56,930 nt of DNA from NCBI GenBank assembly GCA_011774835.1, contig JAACAK010000148.1, positions 1-56,930 of the forward strand, in the 5' to 3' direction. Under the pieces are notes generated by a model that saw nothing but the letters and a program-made list of their open reading frames with translations, was not told the DNA's origin and did not search any database. This document shows positions 14,180-21,803 of the stretch, piece by piece (positions within the stretch are counted from its first letter, which is position 1; each line of letters opens with the position of its first letter). Source of the DNA: Candidatus Kutchimonas denitrificans. GTDB lineage: Bacteria; Gemmatimonadota; Gemmatimonadetes; Palauibacterales; KS3-K002. The position numbers and the translations under genes were made by a program.

Positions 14180-14478
14180 GCGGTGGATCTCTGAACTATG
14201 TCTACCAGGACGTAGAGAGGGTGGCAGACACGATCCAGCGTCGTGCAGACACACCTCTCCAGCGGGCGTTTGCTCAACACTTGAACCGGGTGGCCACGGC
14301 GTTACATGACCTCGAGTGGGTGTGGAGTTGTGATTATGCCCCAGGTGACGAAGTCGAAGCGATCCTTGCAGTTCTCCATCCAGATGAGCGGGTGGAGGCC
14401 GAATACAAGCGCTGTGCAGATCTCATGGAAGCCCTACTCGATTTCCATCGAGATCGCCAACTGTTGCGGCCCAAATGA
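14176..14478 (+). CDS. MSGGSLNY-type phage/bacterial small protein (100 aa)
   Basis: Begins MSGGSLNYVYQDVE, the signature of a widespread small-protein family in bacteria and phages with no firmly known function (the family usually shows MSGG-S-x-[DN]-Y, a helical core and a DLEW...DY element, here LHDLEWVWSCDYAPGDE). ATG overlaps the upstream stop by four bases, and its own stop overlaps the glycosyltransferase start by four. Confidence 0.75.
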   Translation: MSGGSLNYVYQDVERVADTIQRRADTPLQRAFAQHLNRVATALHDLEWVWSCDYAPGDEVEAILAVLHPDERVEAEYKRCADLMEALLDFHRDRQLLRPK

Positions 14479-15296
14479 ACCTCACGACCGTGATCCCCGC
14501 CGCGCACAACAAGGGCCTGACGCTGCGTATCGCGAACGCGGCGAAGGAGTGCAGCGGGCTGTCGGACGTGGTCGTATTCGACAACGGCGTGGGCCGCGGT
14601 GGCCGGCTCGGCACGGGCACCAACGTTGGCAACTACGCCGTATTCCATCGTAGCGCGAACGATCTGAGTTCCGACCTGATCCTGTTCATCCACAACGACC
14701 TCATCATCTACGAGCACGGCTTCGACCAGCGGCTGATCGAGGCGTTCGCGAACGACCCGAGGCTCGGACTCGTCGGCTTCGTCGCGTCCAACGAGATCGA
14801 CGCGCAGGGCGGCAGGGGGCTCGGCACGCGCTCGAACTACCAGGGCAACGAGCCCGGCACGTCGCCGGCCGAGACGCACGGCATGAGGGAGCGCGGGTTC
14901 TGTGCCGCTGCGGTCGTGGACGGTGCCGCGATGTGCTTCCGCAGGGACGCGTTGCTCGACTGCCCGGAGCTCGATTTCCCGCCGCATCACTTCTATGACA
15001 AGATGTTCTCGTGTCAGATGCTAGAGCGCGGCTGGCACGTCGGCTACCTCGGCGTCGCCTGCGACCACAAGAGCGGACAGACCGCGAACGAGTACAAGGG
15101 CTACCACGACCTCGCCAGAGAGTGGTGCGAGGAGCACGACTGCGTGCGTACCGGCAACCCGGACCAAGACGTCTATCTCGAAGCCGAGCGCCGCTTCCTC
15201 ACCGAGTACAGGGACGAGAAGCGCTTCATCCCTCTCAAGGTCGGCCCGGACCACGAGATCTATCACACGCATTCGCAGGCTTATGCGACGCCATAG
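14475..15296 (+). CDS. GT2-like glycosyltransferase (GT-A fold, 273 aa)
   Basis: Probably transfers a sugar from a nucleotide donor to a phage or host glycan. N-terminal strands (LTTVIPAAH, DVVVFDNG) and the metal-site segment LILFIHNDLIIYE, where HND (73-75) takes the place of DxD, fit the GT-A fold; later AAAVVDGAAMCFRRDALL is the usual acceptor-side segment and FYDKMFSCQMLERGW the catalytic ED-like region. First enzyme of a run of overlapping sugar genes. ATG overlaps the previous stop by four bases; 3' end overlaps the epimerase gene by 14. Confidence 0.8.
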   Translation: MNLTTVIPAAHNKGLTLRIANAAKECSGLSDVVVFDNGVGRGGRLGTGTNVGNYAVFHRSANDLSSDLILFIHNDLIIYEHGFDQRLIEAFANDPRLGLVGFVASNEIDAQGGRGLGTRSNYQGNEPGTSPAETHGMRERGFCAAAVVDGAAMCFRRDALLDCPELDFPPHHFYDKMFSCQMLERGWHVGYLGVACDHKSGQTANEYKGYHDLAREWCEEHDCVRTGNPDQDVYLEAERRFLTEYRDEKRFIPLKVGPDHEIYHTHSQAYATP

Positions 15297-15654
15297 CGAC
15301 GTACGCCGGGACGGATACTTCGACCTGTTCCCGGACGACGTCGTGGAGGTGAACGCGGTCGTGATCCACGACAGCCAGAGCGCCGGCGACTGGCACGGCC
15401 ACCGCTGGCAGGACGACTACTGGTTCGTGCCGCTGGGCAAGCTCAGGGTCGGCATGAAGTTCGCCGGGGAGCGCAGGTGCCGGTTCCTCACGCCCGAGCA
15501 CGACCCGCTGCACATCCCGGCCGGCTGGTGGCACACCTACAAGGCGCTGGAGCCGACGGTGCTGATCTACGGGCTCACGAGGCGCTATGACGAAGCCGAC
15601 CCGGACGAAAGGCGGCTGGAGTTCAGCACGCAGGAGGAGGGGCTGTACGGATGA
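15283..15654 (+). CDS. Cupin sugar epimerase/isomerase-like protein (123 aa)
   Basis: Single-domain cupin related to dTDP-4-dehydrorhamnose 3,5-epimerases and dTDP-sugar keto-isomerases: DWHGHRWQDDYWFVPLGKLRVGM supplies the metal-site strand (His/His/Asp) and IPAGWWHTYKAL the second cupin motif. Shorter than RmlC (about 180 aa), closer to FdtA/WlaRB-size enzymes. Would rearrange a nucleotide-linked deoxysugar made by the SDR encoded next. ATG at 15283 inside the end of the GT gene. Confidence 0.7.
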   Translation: MRRHSDVRRDGYFDLFPDDVVEVNAVVIHDSQSAGDWHGHRWQDDYWFVPLGKLRVGMKFAGERRCRFLTPEHDPLHIPAGWWHTYKALEPTVLIYGLTRRYDEADPDERRLEFSTQEEGLYG

Positions 15655-16589
15655 ACGTCCTCGTCACCGGCGGCACCGGGCTGATCGGCAAGGCGTTCTA
15701 CCGGCACGTCCGGCAGGTCTCCAACGACACGTTCTGGCTCTACAGCCGGCGCACCGGCGGCGACATCCTCGACCACGAGCATCTGCGGCGGGCGGTTCAG
15801 GGCAAGGACCTAGTCATCCATCTCGCGGCCTGCACGCACGTCGATTTCTCGATAGGAGGCGAGCTCACCGAGAAGCAATACTACATCGACGTGAACACGA
15901 AGGGCACGCTCAACGTGCTGGATGCGTGTCGGAAAGCCGGCGCGAAGCTGATCCACGTCTCCACATCCGAGGTCTACGGCACGAATCAGCAACCCGGCGA
16001 GCCGATGACCGAGGAGCACGCATTGCTCGGACAGGCCGGCACCTACGCGGTCTCGAAGGTCGGCGCGGATCTGCTGTGCCGCATGGCGTACATGACAGAG
16101 GGGCAGGACGTGGTGGTCTTGCGACCGTTCAACCAGGTCGGGCCCGGCCAGTCGAAGGAGAAGTTGTTCCCGCGCTTCATCGGGCAGGCGCTCCAGGGCG
16201 AGCCGCTCACGATCTACGGCGACGGCGAGCAGCGCAGGGACTACGTCCACGTCGAGGACACGGCACGCGCTATCTGGGCGGCCAGGAAGCTGGAGCCCGG
16301 CACGATCTGCAACGTCGGCACCGAGCGCAGCTACACCATCAACGAGATTGCCGAGATGATCCTAGAGGTGTGCGGCGACCGAACCACGGCAACGCATGTA
16401 CACGTCGAATCCCGGCCGGCCGAGGTGCGCGAGTTGATCGGCTCCTACCGTAAGCTCAACCGCCTCACCGGCTGGGAGCCCGAGTACATGGTCCGCGACA
16501 TCATCAACGACCTGATCGGCTGGTATGCGGCGAACGGCGAGATCCAGCCACCCGTGCGGGGCGAGTATCCGACCCCGATGGTCGCGTGA
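15651..16589 (+). CDS. NAD-dependent sugar epimerase/dehydratase (extended SDR)
   Basis: Acts on a nucleotide-activated sugar (4-epimerisation or 4,6-dehydration). Rossmann motif GGTGLIG at 7-13, active-site STSEVYG at 104-110 and YAVSK (Tyr132, Lys136) are present, plus the substrate-binding LRPFNQVGPGQ and YGDGEQRRDYVHVEDTA segments typical of UDP-glucose 4-epimerase/dTDP-glucose dehydratase relatives. 312 aa is the family norm. Four-base overlaps on both sides; works with the cupin enzyme and the GTs. Confidence 0.9.
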   Translation: MNVLVTGGTGLIGKAFYRHVRQVSNDTFWLYSRRTGGDILDHEHLRRAVQGKDLVIHLAACTHVDFSIGGELTEKQYYIDVNTKGTLNVLDACRKAGAKLIHVSTSEVYGTNQQPGEPMTEEHALLGQAGTYAVSKVGADLLCRMAYMTEGQDVVVLRPFNQVGPGQSKEKLFPRFIGQALQGEPLTIYGDGEQRRDYVHVEDTARAIWAARKLEPGTICNVGTERSYTINEIAEMILEVCGDRTTATHVHVESRPAEVRELIGSYRKLNRLTGWEPEYMVRDIINDLIGWYAANGEIQPPVRGEYPTPMVA

Positions 16590-17116
16590 CCGACGAGGAG
16601 ATCCTGCGGAAGATCGTAGACGGCACGCCCGACAGCGACATACGCGAGCACCTGCCTACGCTCTACCGGCTGACGGTCGACCTCGATGCGCGCAGGGTGC
16701 TGGAGTTGGGCGTCAAGTACGGCAACTCGACGCTTGCCTTTCTCATGGCGCTGCACGAGACCGGCGGCCACCTGACGAGCGTCGATATCGAGCTACCGAG
16801 GGTCGCCTACAAGCGCATCAAGAGACGCGGCTGGCTCGGGCGCTGGACGCTGCGCTGGAGAGACGACCGGGAATACGAATGGGAGCACGACACGCCACCG
16901 GACATCGTGTTCATCGATTCGTCGCACGCCTATGAGCACACGGCCTATGAGCTCGACGCGTTCGGCGGTCTCGCTACCGGCGCCGTCGTGCTGCACGACA
17001 CGCACGAGAACAACTACCCGGGCGTTAGGAAGGCGCTCGACGAATGGCTCGACGGCAAGGACGTGGAGGTCGAGGAGCACGAGAAACAGCACGGACTCAC
17101 GATCGTCTATCCATGA
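16586..17116 (+). CDS. SAM-dependent methyltransferase-like protein A (176 aa)
   Basis: Class I SAM-binding fold: motif I RVLELGVKYGNSTLAFL (38-53), then LTSVDIE (motif II acidic residue) and DIVFIDSSHAYEHT (post-I strand with DSSH), VVLHDTH. This set is typical of the cephalosporin-hydroxylase/rhamnosyl O-methyltransferase-like group that modify sugars. GTG start at 16586 overlaps the SDR stop by four (GTGA). Paralogous to the gene at 17971 (shared LGV-x2-GNSTLA-x-LM and FIDSSH/WIDSSH). Confidence 0.75.
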   Translation: MTDEEILRKIVDGTPDSDIREHLPTLYRLTVDLDARRVLELGVKYGNSTLAFLMALHETGGHLTSVDIELPRVAYKRIKRRGWLGRWTLRWRDDREYEWEHDTPPDIVFIDSSHAYEHTAYELDAFGGLATGAVVLHDTHENNYPGVRKALDEWLDGKDVEVEEHEKQHGLTIVYP

Positions 17117-17271
17117 CGAATGAACGGCGGTTGCAGTTCAACATCATCGCAGACGTACCGCCGCCGGGATATATCGCGTTCGGTGTCATGGCCCACTGGT
17201 CGGCCGAGAAGCGGTCTCTTGAATTGATCCTCGGGCGCATCCGGTTGTCTGTCGGCTGGTTCCGGCTGTGA
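17113..17271 (+). CDS. Small hypothetical protein inside glycan operon (52 aa)
   Basis: Unrecognised. ATG at 17113 overlaps the upstream stop by four bases and its end overlaps the sulfotransferase GTG by four, so it is translationally built into the operon. Mostly beta-like with hydrophobic patches (FNIIADVPPPGYIAFGVM; ILGRIRLSVGWF). Role unknown. Confidence 0.55.
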   Translation: MTNERRLQFNIIADVPPPGYIAFGVMAHWSAEKRSLELILGRIRLSVGWFRL

Positions 17272-17984
17272 CCGGGCCGCTCGTCGTCACCGGCACCGGC
17301 GGCTCCGGCACCCGCGTCTTCGCTCGTATCGCGATGCACGCCGGCTGGCATCTCGGCACGCGGCTGAACGAGTCCGAGGACAACATGCGTATCGCCGACC
17401 TCGAAAACGACCCGGTCGGCACGAGGTTCCTCGCGAACGGCGGGCCGACGGAACACCAACTCGCCCATTATATGTCCGTCGTTGAGTCCGAACGCTGGCC
17501 GCACGAGCGCTGGGGCTGGAAGCATCCGCAGAGCATGTACTTCATGCGGTGGCTGCACGCCGAGTTTCCGCACACGATCCGCGTGCTGCATGTCGTCAGG
17601 GACGGCAGGGACATGGCATACGCCCGCAACGTGTTCGAGCACTGGTTCGGGCCGCTGCTGCTCACCGACGAGGAACGGAACGCGCCGCTATACGTCCGCA
17701 AGGCGCGGCTGTGGCAGGCGTCGAACCTGCGGCTCACGGAGCTATGCGAGGAACGCTTCCCCGACCGCTACTTGCGCGTGAGGCTCGAGGATCTGTGCAA
17801 GTGCCCGGAGTGCGAGGTACGCAAGGTGTTCCGGTTCCTGGGCGCAAAGCACGGCAAGGCCGGCGCGGTCGCCGAGGTGGAGCAGCCGGATACGCTCGGC
17901 CGCTGGCAGAACGCGCCGGAGCCGGAACAGAGGGCGGTGGAGGCGGCGTGCAGAAACGGGCTGGAAGCGTATGGCTATGTCTGA
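17268..17984 (+). CDS. Sulfotransferase-family protein (238 aa)
   Basis: Likely transfers a sulfuryl group from PAPS to a sugar or tyrosine hydroxyl. The 5'-phosphosulfate loop is VTGTGGSGTR (7-16) and the 3'-phosphate-binding element RVLHVVRDGRDMAYA (105-119), both canonical for the P-loop sulfotransferase fold; WGWKHPQ (83-88) supplies the Lys-His-Pro segment often seen in the active site of this group. GTG start overlaps the upstream stop by four bases. Position among sugar genes suggests a sulfated glycan. Confidence 0.82.
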   Translation: MTGPLVVTGTGGSGTRVFARIAMHAGWHLGTRLNESEDNMRIADLENDPVGTRFLANGGPTEHQLAHYMSVVESERWPHERWGWKHPQSMYFMRWLHAEFPHTIRVLHVVRDGRDMAYARNVFEHWFGPLLLTDEERNAPLYVRKARLWQASNLRLTELCEERFPDRYLRVRLEDLCKCPECEVRKVFRFLGAKHGKAGAVAEVEQPDTLGRWQNAPEPEQRAVEAACRNGLEAYGYV

Positions 17985-18507
17985 GGTGTGGGACATCTCG
18001 GAGCCGGAGCCGGCGATCACACACGCCGAGCTTCTGTTGTTGCACAACGCCGTGCTCGACACGACCGCACAGACGGTGGTGGAGCTCGGCGTAGAGACCG
18101 GCAACTCGACGCTCGCGCTGCTGATGGGGCTCCGGTATACCGGCGGCTACCTCGTTTCGTATGACATCGACCCGTGCGACCGCGCGTTTGAGCGCGTGGA
18201 CGGCGCACGACTCGGCACAAGGTGGCTGTTCCGGCAGCGGCACTCGTTGTCCGACCGCTGGGACCGCCCGATCGACGTGCTGTGGATCGACTCCAGCCAC
18301 GAGTTTCACGAGACGCGCCAGGAGCTTCGCTTCTATGAGCCGCATGTGAGGACAGGCGGGATTATCGCGATGCACGACATCGAGAGCGTACCGGACGTGG
18401 AGCGCGCGATCGGCGCGTACTTCGACGGCGGCTACCGCATCGAGCGACATCGTCTGAGGGGCCTGCGGGCCAACGGGCTCGCGCTCATCTACAAGGGGGA
18501 GGCATGA
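17971..18507 (+). CDS. SAM-dependent methyltransferase-like protein B (178 aa)
   Basis: Paralogue of 16586-17116: motif I TVVELGVETGNSTLALLM (35-52), DVLWIDSSHEFHET and GGIIAMHDIES. Same class I fold as sugar O-methyltransferases and cephalosporin hydroxylase-like proteins. Its start lies inside the sulfotransferase gene (14-base overlap) and its stop overlaps the next start. The two copies flank the sulfotransferase, so they may act on different positions of one glycan. Confidence 0.75.
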   Translation: MAMSEVWDISEPEPAITHAELLLLHNAVLDTTAQTVVELGVETGNSTLALLMGLRYTGGYLVSYDIDPCDRAFERVDGARLGTRWLFRQRHSLSDRWDRPIDVLWIDSSHEFHETRQELRFYEPHVRTGGIIAMHDIESVPDVERAIGAYFDGGYRIERHRLRGLRANGLALIYKGEA

Positions 18508-18809
18508 GCGAGCAGGAAGAGTGGTGGACGCATTTCGCGGACGTCATGGTGCCCGACTATCGCGAGAACTGGACGCCGCTGGTCGGGCACCTCATGGACG
18601 AACTGGACATCACGGAGGACGAGGCGTGGCGTTACATCCACGCCCGCAACATGCACCTCGTGCTCAACCATCTCAGCGGCATGTTGCACGCCTATAACCA
18701 GGTCGTGCAGATACAGACGGAGTTGAGGGAGGAATGCGGGCCGATCCTCGAGGCGGCACAGCGCGAGATCGAAGATCTGGGCGACGAGCCGTGGAGGGAC
18801 TCGGCATGA
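18504..18809 (+). CDS. Hypothetical helical protein in glycan operon (101 aa)
   Basis: Unrecognised. Helical and acidic; MDELDITEDEAWRYIHARNM and LHAYNQVVQIQTELREE are amphipathic. Four-base overlaps with both neighbours, GGGGGAGGC as ribosome site. Possibly an accessory subunit of the large glycosyltransferase that follows. Confidence 0.6.
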   Translation: MSEQEEWWTHFADVMVPDYRENWTPLVGHLMDELDITEDEAWRYIHARNMHLVLNHLSGMLHAYNQVVQIQTELREECGPILEAAQREIEDLGDEPWRDSA

Positions 18810-20953
18810 AGGTTGGCGTGGTGATGACGTGCCGGGACGCGTGGGACTACACCCGCGCCGCGCTGGACTCGATCGCGTCCGAGTATGACCTGCTCACGAT
18901 CGTGGTCGACGACGGCTCGACCGACGGCACGAAGGACGGGCTGGAAGCGTGGCAGGACGGCAGCGACGACCGCATGGTGCTCACCGACCCGCCGTTCGAT
19001 TCGCTCGCCGGGAAGTGGAACGCCGGGATCCGCAAGGCATGGGAGGCGGGCTGCGACTGCGTGCTCGTCACCAACAACGACGTGCTGTTCCATCCGGAGA
19101 CGATCGATCGGCTCGTGGAACGCATCCAAGACGACGACGTGGTGCTCGTCTCGGCTCACAATATCGAGGGCATCTTCACCGAGAGCGGCATCCCGCCCGA
19201 ATTCATCATCTCCGGCGAATGGGAGCTTGAGGACGACATCGGCGGCGAGGCCGAATGTCCCGATTTCTCGTGCTTCATGCTCTCGCGCGAATGCTGGGAC
19301 ATCGTCGGCGACTTCGATGAGCGCTACGAGCCGGCGTTCTTCGAGGACAACGACTATCACGAGCGCATACTACGCAAGGGCCTCAAGGCGCTCAACATCC
19401 CATCAGCGCCGTACTATCACTACGGCTCGATCACCGTCGATCAGGACCAGTCCGAGGCGCGCCACGAACGGTTCCGTAAGACGCGGGACAAGTTCTACCA
19501 GAAATGGGGTTACGTGCCGGCCGGCCACGCGGCGGTCGGCAAGCTCGGCCCAATCCGGTTGCTGGTGATCGGCGACGGCGCGAAGCCGACGGGGTTCGCG
19601 AGGGTCACGCACTCGATCCTAGAGCGGCTGCACGAGACCGGCGACTACGACATCCACCATCTCGCGATCAACCACCACGGCGACCCGCCGGGCGTGCCGT
19701 GGCGCATGTATCCGGCGCACCTCTCGAACCCGCCGGACCAGTTCGGCAGAGGCCGCGTGAGAGAGCTTTACGACGCCCTCAACCCCGATGCGGTGTTCAT
19801 GGTGCAGGACGTGTGGCACATCAGCGAATACGTACAGAGCCGCCACGGGATGCGCGGGCTCGTCGCGTACTATCCCGTCGACTCACCGAACCTGCATCCG
19901 CTGTGGACGATCCATCTCGGCCGCTGCGTCGAGGTCTGCACCTACACCGAGTTCGGCGCCGCCCAATCCGCGCTGTCGATGGAGATGGCGTGGCGACAGA
20001 CGGTGAACGACGTCTTTGCCGCGCGGGGCGACCCCGACAAGGTGGCGCTCGGCGCAATTCGCCTGAACCGTGGCACGCGCTGGCTGGATCAGCGCTACCA
20101 GATCCCGATGCATCGGCTGCACCAGCTATGCGATCCCGGCGAATACAACGTCGTGCCGCACGGCGTCGATTCGGAGATCTTCCGTCCGGTGGACCAGCAA
20201 ATAGCACGGCGTCGCATGGGCGTGCCGGAGGATGCGTTCGTGGTCGGTTATGTGCATCGCAACCAGCCGCGCAAGCGCCAGGATCTCATGCTGAGGGCAT
20301 TTGCGAAGTTCATCAAGGGCGTCCGCGACGACGACGTAGGCATCGCGGCGCTGGAGAAGCTCAGGGCCGCGCCGGCCAAGATCCGTGACGCGGTGCTGGT
20401 GCTGCACTGCGCGCTGGAGGAACAGGCCGGCTGGGATCTCGAAGAGCTCGCGAGCAGCTACGGCATCGACGGCAGGGTGCAGTTCAGCAAGTCCGAGCAG
20501 GGCCACATCACGAACGCCGAACTCAACCTGCTGTACAACACATTCGACGTGAACGCGAACCTCGGCGGCGGCGAAGGCTGGGGCCTCAGCCACTTCGAGT
20601 CCGGCGTATCGGGCGTGCCACAGATGGTGCCGGACTGGGCCGCGACTCGCGAGCTCTGGCACGGCCGCGCCAAGGTCGTGCCTGTGGTCGAGGTGCGCCA
20701 CGCCGACTACCAACTCAACACGATGCAGGCGCAGTGCTCGTCCGACGCGGCGGCGGACATGCTACTAGAGCTCTACGAGGACGCCGGCGAGCGGGAACGG
20801 CTGGGAGAGGCGGCCCGCGAGTTCTGCACGCGCGACGAATACACCTGGGACAGCGTCGCCGAGAACTTCGACGGCATCATCAAGCGGGCGGCGACACTCA
20901 AAGGCGTACCGCACAAGACGGTGACGCTCACCAAGCAAGGAGCAGCGGCATGA
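18806..20953 (+). CDS. Bifunctional GT2-GT4 glycosyltransferase (715 aa)
   Basis: Two fused transferases. Residues 1-245: GT-A fold with MKVGVVMTCRD, VVDDGSTDG (33-41), VLVTNNDVLF (metal-site segment, 87-96) and FFEDNDYHERI. Residues about 255-715: GT-B/GT4 fold with GDGAKPTGFARVTHSIL at its N-lobe, NVVPHGVDSEIFRPV and GYVHRNQPRKRQDLMLRAF (donor-side), and LGGGEGWGLSHFESGVSGVP, the E-x7-E-like donor-binding segment. Such fusions build two successive linkages. Start at ATG 18806 (ATGA overlap), not the open upstream frame. Confidence 0.85.
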   Translation: MKVGVVMTCRDAWDYTRAALDSIASEYDLLTIVVDDGSTDGTKDGLEAWQDGSDDRMVLTDPPFDSLAGKWNAGIRKAWEAGCDCVLVTNNDVLFHPETIDRLVERIQDDDVVLVSAHNIEGIFTESGIPPEFIISGEWELEDDIGGEAECPDFSCFMLSRECWDIVGDFDERYEPAFFEDNDYHERILRKGLKALNIPSAPYYHYGSITVDQDQSEARHERFRKTRDKFYQKWGYVPAGHAAVGKLGPIRLLVIGDGAKPTGFARVTHSILERLHETGDYDIHHLAINHHGDPPGVPWRMYPAHLSNPPDQFGRGRVRELYDALNPDAVFMVQDVWHISEYVQSRHGMRGLVAYYPVDSPNLHPLWTIHLGRCVEVCTYTEFGAAQSALSMEMAWRQTVNDVFAARGDPDKVALGAIRLNRGTRWLDQRYQIPMHRLHQLCDPGEYNVVPHGVDSEIFRPVDQQIARRRMGVPEDAFVVGYVHRNQPRKRQDLMLRAFAKFIKGVRDDDVGIAALEKLRAAPAKIRDAVLVLHCALEEQAGWDLEELASSYGIDGRVQFSKSEQGHITNAELNLLYNTFDVNANLGGGEGWGLSHFESGVSGVPQMVPDWAATRELWHGRAKVVPVVEVRHADYQLNTMQAQCSSDAAADMLLELYEDAGERERLGEAAREFCTRDEYTWDSVAENFDGIIKRAATLKGVPHKTVTLTKQGAAA

Positions 20954-21333
20954 TGGACCGCAAGGCGTTTCTAAAAAAGAGCTTTCTGGGGTTGCTTGCT
21001 GGTCCCGCTATTTTTGGGGGGTTGGCAGACCAAGAACGTGATAGGATCTACAATGTCGTCGAGCATGGTGCGTCTCCGGACGGGTCCCACGATGATAGCC
21101 ATGCCATTCAGCAGGCAATCGATCATGCTGCGCGTACAGGGGAGCCGTTCGTGTTCAGCGGTGGGGTTTTCCACCTTGGGCACACGGTAACGGTCCCGCG
21201 CCATGCCCCGGTTTCGTTTGTCAACTGTAGATTCGTGGCAAAGCACGATCTATCGCCCCCCATGTTTCATATGTTGGCTGGCGACGGCCCCCAAAATTGG
21301 CGCTTTGATTACAATTACTTGGCTATGGCATGA
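20950..21333 (+). CDS. Short pectate-lyase-like beta-helix protein with Tat/Sec-like N-terminus (127 aa)
   Basis: N-terminus MDRKAFLKKSFLGLLAGPAI resembles a twin-arginine or Sec signal (RK-x-FLKK then hydrophobic run). From residue 33, YNVVEHGASPDGSHDDSHAIQQAID is the characteristic start of the pectate-lyase_3/tailspike beta-helix family (Y-V-x-D-x-GA-x-DG-x2-DD-x2-AIQ-AI). Only about 90 residues of the helix follow, so it is a truncated or capping form. It overlaps both the glycosyltransferase and the small terminase by four bases. Base use is less GC-rich than its neighbours, hinting at recent acquisition. Confidence 0.65.
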   Translation: MMDRKAFLKKSFLGLLAGPAIFGGLADQERDRIYNVVEHGASPDGSHDDSHAIQQAIDHAARTGEPFVFSGGVFHLGHTVTVPRHAPVSFVNCRFVAKHDLSPPMFHMLAGDGPQNWRFDYNYLAMA

Positions 21334-21803
21334 CCGAAGACCGCAACCCGTGGGACAAGCTCCCCGAAGAGACGCAGCGTGGGTATAGCTATTTCCGTGA
21401 ATATCTGGAGATGCCCGCCACGGAGCGCTCGATCCACCGGGCTGCGGAGAAGCACGGCAAGGCCGACCGCTACTGGCAGGAGCTATCGGCCAAGCACAAC
21501 TGGGTCGAGCGAGCGACGGCATATGATGAATGGATCGCCGAGCAGGCCGACGAGGAGATGGTCCGCATGGCTCGCATGGCCCGGCGAGAGATGGCGATGG
21601 AGGCCACGAAACTCGCTCGCCGGCTAGTGGAGGTCGGGCTATTCGAGACGGACGAGCCGAACCCGACCGTGGTGCGCGCGATCGTCGCTGCGCTCGACAG
21701 GGCGGGCGTATCCGTGCCGAAGGACATCAACGTCTCCGGCGAGATGAGCCTGGAGCACATCCTCATGGAACTCGCGGATGAAGACGGCGACGATCAAGGG
21801 TAG
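21330..21803 (+). CDS. Terminase small subunit (probable)
   Basis: Located directly before the large terminase, with features of the DNA-recognition subunit: N-terminal helical HTH-like part (RSIHRAAEKHGKADRYWQELSAKHNWVERATAYDEW), the W-x2-R-x2-AYD element common in this group, a helical oligomerisation part (EEMVRMARMARREMAMEATKLARRLVE) and an acidic C-terminus. Length 157 aa fits. ATG overlaps the upstream stop by four; 26-base overlap with terL. Confidence 0.75.
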   Translation: MTEDRNPWDKLPEETQRGYSYFREYLEMPATERSIHRAAEKHGKADRYWQELSAKHNWVERATAYDEWIAEQADEEMVRMARMARREMAMEATKLARRLVEVGLFETDEPNPTVVRAIVAALDRAGVSVPKDINVSGEMSLEHILMELADEDGDDQG

